NCBI GenBank assembly: GCA_017524615.1
Contig: JAFXVJ010000046.1
Coordinates: 1-41,245, forward strand
DNA: 41,245 bases
Reading direction: 5' to 3'
Source: Clostridia bacterium
GTDB taxonomy: Bacteria > Bacillota > Clostridia > Christensenellales > Aristaeellaceae
Below the pieces are notes generated by a model that was not told the origin of the DNA, ran no database searches, and saw only the letters and a list, made by a program, of their open reading frames with translations. The position numbers and the translations under genes were made by a program. Positions 8,403 through 15,774 of this stretch are shown here, one piece after another (the stretch's first letter is position 1; the number at the start of each line of letters is the position of its first letter).

Positions 8403-9329
8403 TTACCTGTTGAAGTCAAGGGTGGCCGCATAGGCGCCGCTCTGTTCCGCATCGACGATACCGGTCAGGCCAAACGCGCCGGGATTGTCGTTTTCAACAA
8501 CGATCCACTCGATGGTATCGGTGGCCTTGGCGACGTCGATGATGCTCTGAATATCATAGGTGCCCTTGCCCCAGCCGCACATTTCGCCGGTATGGGAAGA
8601 GCCGTCCAGGCCGTCCTTCACATGCAGCAGGTACACCTTGTCCGCATTGGTCTTCACATATTCCAGAGCTGTGGCGACTTTGCCGTCCATGCCCTTGGAA
8701 GCCCAGTAAACGTCCACTTCCATCCCTTCGGATACAAACAGGTCGTTGGCATAAGCGCCGGAGGCGCCTTTGAGGAATTCGGTGTTGTGGTTGTGATACA
8801 GCACCTGGATGCCGGTGCCCTCGGCCGCCTTCTGCAGGCCTTCGATCACCTGATTCACATTCTGCGCCCATTCGTCGATCTGTTCAGGCGTGTAATTTCC
8901 GTTTTCATCCGCCTGGATGCCAAAGGTGGCGGGCGTAGAATAAGCGAAGATGAGCTTATCGGTGCCCAGTTTCTGGCAGCGCTCCACGCAGACAGCCGCG
9001 TCATCGGGCAGAGAATCAAAGGAGCCAAAGTGGAAGTGCATGCCGCAGGTGACCAGGCCGGCGTCGTCCATCATCTGTTTCAGGGCGTCCAGATCCATGT
9101 ATCCGCCGCCCATCTGGAAGTTGCACCATTCCAGGCCGTCGTATCCGGCCGCGGCCAGACGGGTGATCATCGCCTGTACATCCTCCATGGACTGAACGGC
9201 CCACCAATCGCCAGCGGCCACGAAATTGTACATCTGGAGGCCTAATTTCACATCTCTTCCCTCGGCGGACGCAGCGCATCCCAGCGCAAGCACAAGTACC
9301 AACGCCAAAACAACCATGATCTTACGCAT
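8403..9329 (-). CDS. Exported sugar isomerase/epimerase-like TIM-barrel protein
   Basis: A 308-residue protein of the xylose isomerase-like TIM-barrel superfamily (AP_endonuc_2 type). It carries a clear signal peptide (residues 1-22, MRKIMVVLALVLVLALGCAA then S-A-E), which is unusual because most family members are cytoplasmic. Possible metal or catalytic positions include LEWCNF, GMHFHFGS, LYHNHNTEF, LLHVKDG and IVVENDN. The core reaction would be isomerisation, epimerisation or a keto-sugar lyase/hydratase step outside the membrane. It has its own promoter with upstream ATGTAAY direct repeats and is divergent from a second TIM-barrel protein. A lipid-anchored form is possible (L-G-C-A near residue 18), but the L-A-L-G-C context could be a lipobox only if the Cys is +1. 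Confidence 0.8.
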   Translation of the reverse strand: MRKIMVVLALVLVLALGCAASAEGRDVKLGLQMYNFVAAGDWWAVQSMEDVQAMITRLAAAGYDGLEWCNFQMGGGYMDLDALKQMMDDAGLVTCGMHFHFGSFDSLPDDAAVCVERCQKLGTDKLIFAYSTPATFGIQADENGNYTPEQIDEWAQNVNQVIEGLQKAAEGTGIQVLYHNHNTEFLKGASGAYANDLFVSEGMEVDVYWASKGMDGKVATALEYVKTNADKVYLLHVKDGLDGSSHTGEMCGWGKGTYDIQSIIDVAKATDTIEWIVVENDNPGAFGLTGIVDAEQSGAYAATLDFNR

Positions 9330-9433
9330 CTTTCATAACCATCCTTTCATTCACTCGACAGAGTATGTTGGCTTGTTACATTTCTTTTCTGTTTGCTGAG
9401 CTCATAAAGACCGTGCACGTCTTTTTCGTGCCA

Positions 9434-9482
9434 AATATAACATGCATTTTATGGCTTGTCAACTATTTACATTTCATTACAT
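9434..9482 (-). promoter_or_regulatory. Promoter of the exported TIM-barrel gene with upstream repeats
   Basis: The minus strand has TTGACA (9457-9462), a 17-bp spacer and TATATT (9434-9439). Direct repeats ATGTAAT (9476-9482) and ATGTAAA (9466-9472), exactly 10 bp apart, end 3 bp before the -35. This is a typical activator position; a repressor is also possible. Confidence 0.6.
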
Positions 9483-9543
9483 TCATTTTTCTGATTATCA
9501 AGGTCCATTCCCCTTGCGCGAATGCATTTATTTTCATCCATTC

Positions 9544-9572
9544 TTGACTTATGGACAAAATTATCATATAAT
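9544..9572 (+). promoter_or_regulatory. Promoter of the cytoplasmic TIM-barrel gene
   Basis: TTGACT (9544-9549), 17-bp spacer, TATAAT (9567-9572), about 85 bp before the ATG at 9657. It is divergent from the promoter at 9434-9462, and the shared ATGTAAY repeats lie between them. Confidence 0.75.
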
Positions 9573-9656
9573 CAATCATGAATTGAACCCGTCGGAAACC
9601 TGTCCGGTGTGTATGGATGACTGTGAACGAAAATCAATGAAAGGGTGTGTTCTTTT

Positions 9657-10571
9657 ATGAAATTCGGCTTCATTACCGCGATCCTGGACGGATGGAACTT
9701 TGACGAAATGATGGACATTGCCTCCCGGATGGGCTTTTCCTGCGTGGAAGTGGCCTGCTGGCCCGCCGGCAAGGCGGAGCGCCGCTACGCCGGCGTCAGC
9801 CACATCGACGTCGCCAGCCTGACCGATGAAAGCGCCCGCCACATCCTGGATACCTGCAAAGAAAAAAAAGTGGCCATTTCTTCCCTGGCCTACTATCCCA
9901 ACCCCATGGACGCCGATTTGGAAAAGCGCGCAGCCGCCATCGCCCATCTGCGCAAGGTCATCGCCGCCAGCCATAAGCTGGGCGTGAACCTGGTCACCAC
10001 CTTCATCGGCCGAGATCAGACCAGGACGGTGGAAGAAAACCTGAAGCTGGTGAAAGAAATCTGGCCCCCGATCCTGGAGGAGGCCAAGGCCCAGGGCGTC
10101 AGGGTGGCCATTGAAAACTGCCCCATGCTGTTCGGGCCCGATCAGTGGCCCGGCGGCCAGAACCTGATGACCACGCCCGTCATCTGGCGCAAAATTTTCG
10201 ACATCCTGCCCTACGACAATTTCGGCCTGAACTTCGATCCTTCCCATTTCGTGTGGCAGATGATGGACTATATCCGGCCGATCTATGAATTCAAGGACAA
10301 ACTGTTCCATGTGCACTTCAAGGATATCAAGCTGTATTGGGAGAAACTGGCTCAGGTGGGCACCATGGCGTATCCCCTGGACTATATGAGCCCCAAGCTG
10401 CCCGGTCTGGGCGATGTGGACTGGGGCAAGTATGTATCCGCCCTGACCGACGTGGGCTACGAAGGATTTGCCTGCATCGAAGTGGAGGACAAGGCGTTTG
10501 AAGGCAGCCGCGAACGCATCCTGGATTCCCTGCGCCTGTCCAAAAAGTACCTGGATCAGTTTGTTATCTGA
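9657..10571 (+). CDS. Sugar phosphate isomerase/epimerase family protein
   Basis: I start at ATG 9657 (MKFGFITAILDGW), preceded by AAAGGG; an in-frame GTG at 9645 would add four residues. The 304-residue cytoplasmic TIM barrel has the metal-ligand pattern of the family: E in VAIENCP, D/H in NFDPSHFVWQ, H in FHVHFKD and E in ACIEVED. Family members include hydroxypyruvate, tagatose, allulose and inositol-pathway isomerases, and the alpha subunits of bacterial C-glycoside deglycosidases. With two Gfo/Idh/MocA enzymes and an RbsABC-like importer nearby, a step on a keto-sugar is the simplest guess. A terminator hairpin follows. Confidence 0.87.
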   Translation: MKFGFITAILDGWNFDEMMDIASRMGFSCVEVACWPAGKAERRYAGVSHIDVASLTDESARHILDTCKEKKVAISSLAYYPNPMDADLEKRAAAIAHLRKVIAASHKLGVNLVTTFIGRDQTRTVEENLKLVKEIWPPILEEAKAQGVRVAIENCPMLFGPDQWPGGQNLMTTPVIWRKIFDILPYDNFGLNFDPSHFVWQMMDYIRPIYEFKDKLFHVHFKDIKLYWEKLAQVGTMAYPLDYMSPKLPGLGDVDWGKYVSALTDVGYEGFACIEVEDKAFEGSRERILDSLRLSKKYLDQFVI

Positions 10572-10588
10572 CCTTCCTCCGCATCACA

Positions 10589-10645
10589 AAAGGGGCCGTG
10601 AAAAAGGGCACTGAGAAAATGCCCGGGCTTCACAGCCCCTTTTTC
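10589..10645 (+). terminator. Terminator after the TIM-barrel gene
   Basis: AAAAGGGGC...GTGAA (about 10589-10602) pairs with TTCAC...GCCCCTTTTT (about 10629-10644), giving a GC stem and a plus-strand U-run 18-70 bp beyond the stop codon. Confidence 0.75.
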
Positions 10646-10677
10646 GCATGATGCAAATGGACAAAAGAAAGGATTTT

Positions 10678-10734
10678 CAGGCGACAAATCCCCAAAAAAC
10701 GAGCATGCAGCTCCCCCGCGGCATGGCTTTATAC
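10678..10734 (+). repeat. 57-bp direct repeat flanking A2 (left copy)
   Basis: It runs from CAGGCGACAAATCCCC to GCATGGCTTTATAC and matches 10963-11019 at 54 of 57 positions (differences C/T and AA/GG). Its last four bases ATAC overlap the first bases of the A2 element. Confidence 0.85.
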
Positions 10735-10962
10735 TATGCTCAACTTAAAATAGCAAGAAAAAAGTTAAACGCTCCTGTCATCCCGAGCGGAGTGGAGCGA
10801 GAGCGGAACGAAGTCGAGGGATCTTTGAGAAACAGATTACTCCCAGCAGCATATTACCCTGTTTCCAGATCCCTCCACTCCGCTTCGCTCTCGCTCCGCT
10901 TCGGTCGGGATGACATTGTAACTTCGTCTATCTTCCTTGCCGGTTTTATTTGAGAATAGTAT
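10731..10962 (+). repeat. Family A miniature inverted-repeat element, copy A2
   Basis: A complete 232-bp copy: 5' end ATACTATGCTCAAC, 3' end TTTGAGAATAGTAT. The left arm (TCATCCCGAGCGGAGTGGAG...) and right arm are inverted copies over about 95 bp around a short centre near 10845. If TA is the duplicated target, the element proper is CTATGCTC...GAGAATAG. The reading frame open through it (10648-10953) also exists in A1, but is explained by recent common origin, not coding. Confidence 0.85.
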
Positions 10963-11019
10963 CAGGCGATAAATCCCCGGAAAACGAGCATGCAGCTCCC
11001 CCGCGGCATGGCTTTATAC
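10963..11019 (+). repeat. 57-bp direct repeat flanking A2 (right copy)
   Basis: Runs from CAGGCGATAAATCCCC to GCATGGCTTTATAC; see the left copy at 10678-10734. The two copies and A2 together fill most of the 566-bp gene-free stretch 10572-11137. Confidence 0.85.
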
Positions 11020-11087
11020 CCTTCTCCTTCCGTTCTGACGAAGCTGAAGGAAGGGGCTGGACCGGTGAAATCCCCGTGTTGCGCGAA

Positions 11088-11105
11088 CGCGCCGGGTCCG
11101 GCGCG
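11088..11105 (-). terminator. Possible terminator hairpin of the GH3 gene
   Basis: CGCGCCGG and CCGGCGCG form a perfect 8-bp stem with a 2-nt centre, 33 bp beyond the GH3 stop codon. There is no U-run, so its activity is doubtful. Confidence 0.3.
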
Positions 11106-11137
11106 CCTCCGCGCCTGTTTTCTGTCAGGCGGAAGGA

Positions 11138-13261
11138 TCAGCCGATCCAAACGGCGGTCTGCAGCAGATCCTGCTCTTTGCTGCTGTGGCCGGCGTAAAC
11201 GATGAACTCCCCGGGCTCTACGACCTGTTCGCAATTCGCGTTGATGAGGGAAAAGCTGTCCCGGGACAGGGGGATGCGCACGGCGGCCGTTTCACCGGGG
11301 GCCAAGGTGATTTGGCGGAACGCCACCAGCTTGCGCACCGGGGTGATCACGCTGGATACACAATCCCGCACATACACCTGCACGGTTTCGGTTCCCGTCC
11401 GGCTGCCCGTATTGGTCACGTCCACCTGCACGGTGTGGGCCTCGTCCACAGACAGATTGGCGTAAGCAAAGGGGCTGTAGCCCATGCCCTCGCCAAACGC
11501 GAACAACGGCGTTTCCGGCAGATCGCAGTATCGCCCGCCGTGCCATCCGGGCAGCTGACTGTAATACACGGGCAGCTGGCCAACGTGCCGGGGGAAGGTG
11601 ATGGGCAGCCGCCCGCTGGGGTTCAGCTCCCCAAACAGCGCCTCCGCCACCGCCTGGCCGCCAAACATGCCGCCGTTGAAAGCGCAGATCACGGCGTCAG
11701 CCTGCTCTGCGGCGTCTCCCAGGCACAGGGGCTTGGAGGCAATCAGCACGGTGCACACGGGCTTGCCGGTCTGCTTCAGGCGGCGGAACAATTCCATCTG
11801 CCGGCCGGACAGATCCAGGTTGGCCCGATCCCGGTACTCGCCGAACTGGTCGATCCGATCGCCCACCGCCAGGATCACGGCGTCGGCGTCCATGGCTGCG
11901 GCCACCGCGGCGTCCAGATCGTCGTCCGCCTCCGGCAGCACGGCGCAGCCCTTCGCGAACACCGTTTCCACGCCCCGGGCCCGCGCCAGCTTTTCAACGC
12001 CCTCCAGCAGGGTCACATAGGGCCGCACCGGTTCATGGGCCGGATTGGGCAGGGGATGGGTGAAATAGGTCCAATCGCCGTATTGGGCGCGAATATCGTC
12101 GGCGTTGGGCCCGATCACCGCCACGCGGCGCACGGCGGAAGAAAGGGGCAGCATGCCATCGTTTTTGAGCAGCGTCACGCTGCTCCGCGCGGCCCGCAGC
12201 GCCGCGTCCAGGTGCTCGGGGCAGCCCAGGCAGCCCGGCCGGCCAGCCTTTTCCGGCCGCTCAAACAGGCCCATTTCATATTTGACGGTCAAAATGTGCT
12301 CCACGGCCTCGTCCAGCACGGCGATATCCATGCTTCCGTCCCGCACCGCCTGCACCACCGCGTCGTAAAACTCCATGGTCACCATGATCATGTCGTTGCC
12401 CGCCCGGGCAGCGGCCACGGAGGCCCCGGCCATGTCTTTTTCCACGTGCTGATTGCCCACCAGGCTGCGGGCATTGTCCCAGTCGGTGATCACAAAGCCG
12501 TCAAAGCCTGTTTCATCCCGCAGCAGATCATGCAGGATCCGGCGGCTGGCGGTGAGGGGCATGCCGTCGATGGAGCCGTAGGCCGTCATGACCGTGGCAC
12601 AGCCCGCTTCCGCCGCCTTGCGGAAGGTGGGCAGGAACAGTTCCCGGATCTTCCGCTCACTGACCTCGGTGTCGTAAGCGTCCCGGCCGCCGGTCGCCTC
12701 GCCGTAGCCCAGATAATGCTTGGCGCAGGCCAGGATGTGCTCCGGATCGTCCAGGTCGTCTCCCTGATAGCCCCGCACAATGGCGGCGCCCAGTTCTCCC
12801 GTCAGATAGGGATCCTCCCCGAACGTTTCATCGATCCGGCCCCAGCGGGTGTCCCGCCCCAGGCACAAAACGGGCGAAAACGCCCAGTGCAGCCCGTCCG
12901 TGGCCACCTCCCGGGCGGTCACCTCGCCCATCACGCGGACGATTTCCCGGTTCCAGCTGCAGGCGCAGGCCAGCTGGGAGGGGAAAATGGTGGCGTGATC
13001 ATTCAGGCCGTGGCCGTGAATGGCGTCGATGCCAAACAGCAGCGGGATGCCCAGCCGGCTCTGCAGGGCGGCCTGCTGCAATTCCCGGGCGTCGTCCCCC
13101 AGCACGTGCAGGAAGGATCCCGCGCCTTTTTTGGCCCAGCGAAGGGCCTCCTCCCGGCCCACATGGGCATAGGAAACCTGCAGCATCTGGGCCGCCTTTT
13201 CCTCCAGCGTCATTTGTTTCAGCATATCCCGGGCCAGCGTCCTGGCTTCCTGTCTCTTCAT
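11138..13261 (-). CDS. Glycoside hydrolase family 3 beta-glycosidase
   Basis: Starting at ATG 13261, where CAGGAGGAAC lies just upstream, gives 707 residues; the open frame upstream is not coding. Order: (beta/alpha)8 barrel (about 1-330), alpha/beta sandwich (about 360-560), and a fibronectin-III-like C-terminal domain (about 600-700, from VDEAHTVQVDVTNTG). The nucleophile is the Asp of GFVITDW (residue 260); substrate-binding KHYLGYGEATGGRD is also GH3-like. No signal peptide, so it should act in the cytoplasm on imported oligosaccharides or glycosides. Beta-glucosidase is the default guess; beta-xylosidase is a possible alternative. It is divergent from murG and separated from the sugar island by the A2 element. 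Confidence 0.92.
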   Translation of the reverse strand: MKRQEARTLARDMLKQMTLEEKAAQMLQVSYAHVGREEALRWAKKGAGSFLHVLGDDARELQQAALQSRLGIPLLFGIDAIHGHGLNDHATIFPSQLACACSWNREIVRVMGEVTAREVATDGLHWAFSPVLCLGRDTRWGRIDETFGEDPYLTGELGAAIVRGYQGDDLDDPEHILACAKHYLGYGEATGGRDAYDTEVSERKIRELFLPTFRKAAEAGCATVMTAYGSIDGMPLTASRRILHDLLRDETGFDGFVITDWDNARSLVGNQHVEKDMAGASVAAARAGNDMIMVTMEFYDAVVQAVRDGSMDIAVLDEAVEHILTVKYEMGLFERPEKAGRPGCLGCPEHLDAALRAARSSVTLLKNDGMLPLSSAVRRVAVIGPNADDIRAQYGDWTYFTHPLPNPAHEPVRPYVTLLEGVEKLARARGVETVFAKGCAVLPEADDDLDAAVAAAMDADAVILAVGDRIDQFGEYRDRANLDLSGRQMELFRRLKQTGKPVCTVLIASKPLCLGDAAEQADAVICAFNGGMFGGQAVAEALFGELNPSGRLPITFPRHVGQLPVYYSQLPGWHGGRYCDLPETPLFAFGEGMGYSPFAYANLSVDEAHTVQVDVTNTGSRTGTETVQVYVRDCVSSVITPVRKLVAFRQITLAPGETAAVRIPLSRDSFSLINANCEQVVEPGEFIVYAGHSSKEQDLLQTAVWIG

Positions 13262-13426
13262 GGGTGTTCCTCCTGTATGCCGTTGTCTTTCTTCCCGTAC
13301 GCGGGATCGTTCAAAAGCAAATCCCTTGCCGCTGTTCACGACGGAACAGGGACGGCCCCTTTTCCATTCTACCGACGCGGGGAGAATTCCTGCTTCCCCA
13401 ACTATGAAGTTTTCTCTCCGCGCTGA

Positions 13427-13456
13427 TTGTATATCTGCGGCTGCCTGTGATATAAT
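13427..13456 (+). promoter_or_regulatory. Promoter of murG
   Basis: TTGTAT (13427-13432), 18-bp spacer, TATAAT (13451-13456) with an extended -10 TG at 13448-13449. The AAGGAGGG site and ATG at 13491 follow. Confidence 0.75.
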
Positions 13457-13490
13457 GAAGGGAAAGAACGGATCGCAAGGAGGGCGCGGC

Positions 13491-14552
13491 ATGAAGCGCA
13501 TTGTATTGACCGGCGGCGGCACCGCGGGGCACGTGACCCCGCATCTGGCCATCCTGCCCCATCTGGTGGAGGAAGGCTATGAGGTGCATTACATTGGAAC
13601 GGAAGAGGGCATCGAGCATCAGATGATGGCCAAGGCAGGCGTCACCTATCACGCGGTGAAAAGCGGCAAGCTGCGCCGTTACCACGATTGGAAAAACTTC
13701 ACCGACCCCTTCCGGGTCATTGCCGGGGCGTTCCAGTCCGCCCGGCTGATGGGCAAATTAAAGCCCGACGTGTGCTTTTCCAAGGGCGGGTTCGTTTCGG
13801 TGCCGGTGGTGGTCGGGGCCTGGCTGCATCGGGTGCCCACCCTGTGCCACGAAAGCGACCTGACCCCCGGCCTGGCCAACAAAATCTGCTCCAAATTCGC
13901 GAAAAAAGTGGCCACCACCTTCCCCGAATGCGCCAAAGCCCTGGGTAAAAAAGGCGTATGCGTGGGCACGCCCATGCGGCCGGAATTGTTTGCCGGACAG
14001 CGGGAAAAAGGGCTTCGCATGTGCGGCTTTTCCGGGGAAAAGCCCGTGCTGATGATGATGGGCGGCTCCTCCGGCGCGCAAAGCGTGAACAAAGCCCTGC
14101 GGGATATTCTGCCAAGGCTGCTGGAAACCATGGATGTTCTGCACCTGACCGGCAAGGGCAACCTGGACGAAAGCCTCAGCGCCCTGCCCGGTTATCGGCA
14201 GTTTGAATTCCTGTCGGACGAACTGCCCGACGCCCTGGCCTGCGCCGACCTGATCCTGTCCCGGGCGGGCAGCAACGCCATCTGCGAATTCCAGGCGCTG
14301 AAAAAGCCCATGCTGCTGGTGCCTTATCCCAAGGGCGCCAGCCGGGGCGACCAGATCCTGAACGCCGAATCCTTCCGCAAGCGGGGGCTATGCCATGTGC
14401 TGCTGCAGGAAAACATGACCGCCGATGCGCTGTTTGACGCGCTGATGGACCTGCAGAAGGACCGGGAGCAATTGGTTCGCAATCTGACCCAGGCCCCGCC
14501 CGCCGACGGCACCCAGGCGGTGCTCCGGCTGATCCGCGAAATCCAGAAATAA
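13491..14552 (+). CDS. murG: UDP-GlcNAc:lipid I N-acetylglucosaminyltransferase MurG
   Basis: This 353-residue GT28 enzyme transfers GlcNAc from UDP-GlcNAc to lipid I at the inner face of the membrane, making lipid II for peptidoglycan. The N-terminal glycine loop GGGTAGH (residues 8-14), CFSKGGFVSVP, the CHESDLTPGLANK segment and the C-terminal donor-site motifs MMGGSSGAQSVN and LSRAGSNAICEF are all present. Length fits the family. ATG 13491 is chosen because AAGGAGGG lies 7 bp upstream. It stands alone here, outside the usual mra/dcw cluster, as a monocistronic gene with a GC hairpin behind it; another murG in the genome cannot be excluded. Confidence 0.95.
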   Translation: MKRIVLTGGGTAGHVTPHLAILPHLVEEGYEVHYIGTEEGIEHQMMAKAGVTYHAVKSGKLRRYHDWKNFTDPFRVIAGAFQSARLMGKLKPDVCFSKGGFVSVPVVVGAWLHRVPTLCHESDLTPGLANKICSKFAKKVATTFPECAKALGKKGVCVGTPMRPELFAGQREKGLRMCGFSGEKPVLMMMGGSSGAQSVNKALRDILPRLLETMDVLHLTGKGNLDESLSALPGYRQFEFLSDELPDALACADLILSRAGSNAICEFQALKKPMLLVPYPKGASRGDQILNAESFRKRGLCHVLLQENMTADALFDALMDLQKDREQLVRNLTQAPPADGTQAVLRLIREIQK

Positions 14553-14555
14553 CGC

Positions 14556-14592
14556 CTTCCCACTGCCTGCCGACGGCAGCAGGCAGTGGAAG
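14556..14592 (+). terminator. Stem-loop after murG
   Basis: CTTCCCACTGCCTGC (14556-14570) pairs with GCAGGCAGTGGAAG (14579-14592) with one bulged C. It starts 4 bp after the stop codon. No U-run is visible. Confidence 0.5.
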
Positions 14593-14805
14593 CGCGCGAT
14601 TGCCCTGCCCCGGATACTTGTCTGAGCGGAAACGACGCCCGATCATGGCCTGGCCAAGCGGTATGCTGCTGTTCCGCCAGGGCCTGAAGCAATACAACCG
14701 GATGGTCTGCATCCGCAAGGCCGCCTTTTCGGGACCGGGGAGCCGCCGCTTCTTATGCTGACCGGGCTTGAGCGTTTTCACTTGCATCGCATCAGAGGCT
14801 GTCTC
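14593..14805. other. Gene-free spacer, no recognisable feature
   Basis: A short frame (about 14643-14763, plus) encodes MAWPSGMLLFRQGLKQ and so on, but it has no ribosome binding site and I recognise no family. It may be a decayed gene remnant. Confidence 0.3.
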
Positions 14806-15024
14806 ATACTATTCTTCTTCTAAAATCTTACAACTTTGGGCGTCTTTTTCGATCTGGCAGCGCGTCCCTGCGGTGAACGCAGCGCTGCTGTTCCTCCCTT
14901 CGTTCCGCTTAGCCAGAACAAAAATCCATCCCAGATCTGCTGAGATTTTAAGATCCAAATTGGCAAGGATGAAAAAAGAGCAAAGGGACGACGGAGCGTT
15001 CTCTTTCGGAGCCCGAAAGAGAAC
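14806..15024 (-). repeat. Family B miniature element, long subtype (B2)
   Basis: The terminus ATACTATTCTTCTTCTAAAATC is followed by CTTTGGGCGTCTTTTTCGATC, matching the B family end. The rest matches window positions 1-185 in reverse. The far end is a perfect 12-bp hairpin GTTCTCTTTCGG (14998-15009) / CCGAAAGAGAAC (15013-15024). No coding potential is convincing. Confidence 0.7.
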
Positions 15025-15059
15025 CAGAAAGGGCGCTATAACGGCGGTAGTCATCGTAT

Positions 15060-15321
15060 AGCTTCTGGCCCGGCCGCTGAAAGCGGCCAACCCGGATGCG
15101 ATGCATCCGGGGAAAGCCGGGGAACCATCCCCATGGAAAAGCTCGCTTTTCCCTGGGGATTTCCCTGGCTTTCATTGGGCCAGAAGCTCTCAAGCTTTAC
15201 GTAATTCCAGCGTAACACGCGACGATTCCTTGGTTCTATCGGTCAAGCAGCTTCGCGAGGAGTGGGTCCAGGGGATCATCCCCTGGCGCGGGGTTCAGGG
15301 GCCGCGAAGGCCCCTGCCTCG
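15060..15321. repeat. Cluster of nested perfect palindromes
   Basis: AGCTTCTGGCCC (15060-15071) pairs with GGGCCAGAAGCT (15177-15188) around inner hairpins GGCCGCT/AGCGGCC (15072-15088), AAAAGC/GCTTTT and GGGGA/TCCCC pairs. Further on are CCAGGGGAT/ATCCCCTGG and CAGGGGCC/GGCCCCTG (about 15268-15321). Such a dense array is typical of dispersed extragenic palindromic repeats; a structured RNA is an alternative. Confidence 0.6.
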
Positions 15322-15403
15322 TCTTCCTGTTCTTATCTCTCTCTTTGCGATTTGTGTTTTAGAACGCGAATAGTATTAAAACTCATTATTGATGAATGAA
15401 AAT

Positions 15404-15440
15404 GGCACGGGATTCTGCCGATCCAGCGGAGCCCCGTGCC
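15404..15440 (-). terminator. Terminator-like hairpin distal to metG
   Basis: GGCACGGG (15404-15411) pairs with CCCGTGCC (15433-15440); on the minus strand it is followed by ATTTTC. It lies about 335 bp beyond the metG stop codon, after a degenerate repeat. Confidence 0.45.
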
Positions 15441-15490
15441 AAATATTATGAATTTTAATTTCTCACAGAAAGCCGGGGAGAAAGAACCGG

Positions 15491-15620
15491 CCTTTCCTGT
15501 CCTCCTGAGCGGCGTGGAACGAAACCGAAAGATCTGCTGACCGGGTTAACGATGCTCGCACAGATCCCTCGGCTGCGCTTCGCCTCCCGGCAGCGCTTCA
15601 CTCGGGAGGACGCCGAAGGG
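15491..15620 (-). repeat. Degenerate family A-like palindrome (A' copy 1)
   Basis: GGCCTTTCCTGTCCTCCTGAG is the reverse complement of the arm at 25870-25890. It shares the A-family pattern of gag-rich arms ending in AGATCCCTCGG, but lacks the CTATTCTCA termini. It accounts for part of the 1.2-kb gene-free stretch 14553-15774. Confidence 0.6.
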
Positions 15621-15774
15621 TTTTTGTTTCCCTTACAATCCGTGAAAAACCGAATTCTATGGGTTTTCCTGATCAGCGGGTAAAGATTTCCCGAGTGGAG
15701 ACGGCCCCGATGATGGAGGGCGCCCTTTCGCGCGGTCTCCGGCGGGCGTTTTCCCCGCGTTCCGAAAAGCCCCG

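Noticed and set aside
10731-10962. Possible CRISPR-like or tandem repeat array
   Set aside because: There is one palindromic unit plus two direct flanks, with no regular repeat-spacer structure and no cas genes in the window.
13333-13348. TGTTC-N6-GAACA inverted repeat upstream of the GH3 gene as an SOS-type site
   Set aside because: The half sites are in the inverse order of the Firmicutes LexA box (GAAC-N4-GTTC) and spacing differs; a GH3 gene is not an expected SOS target.
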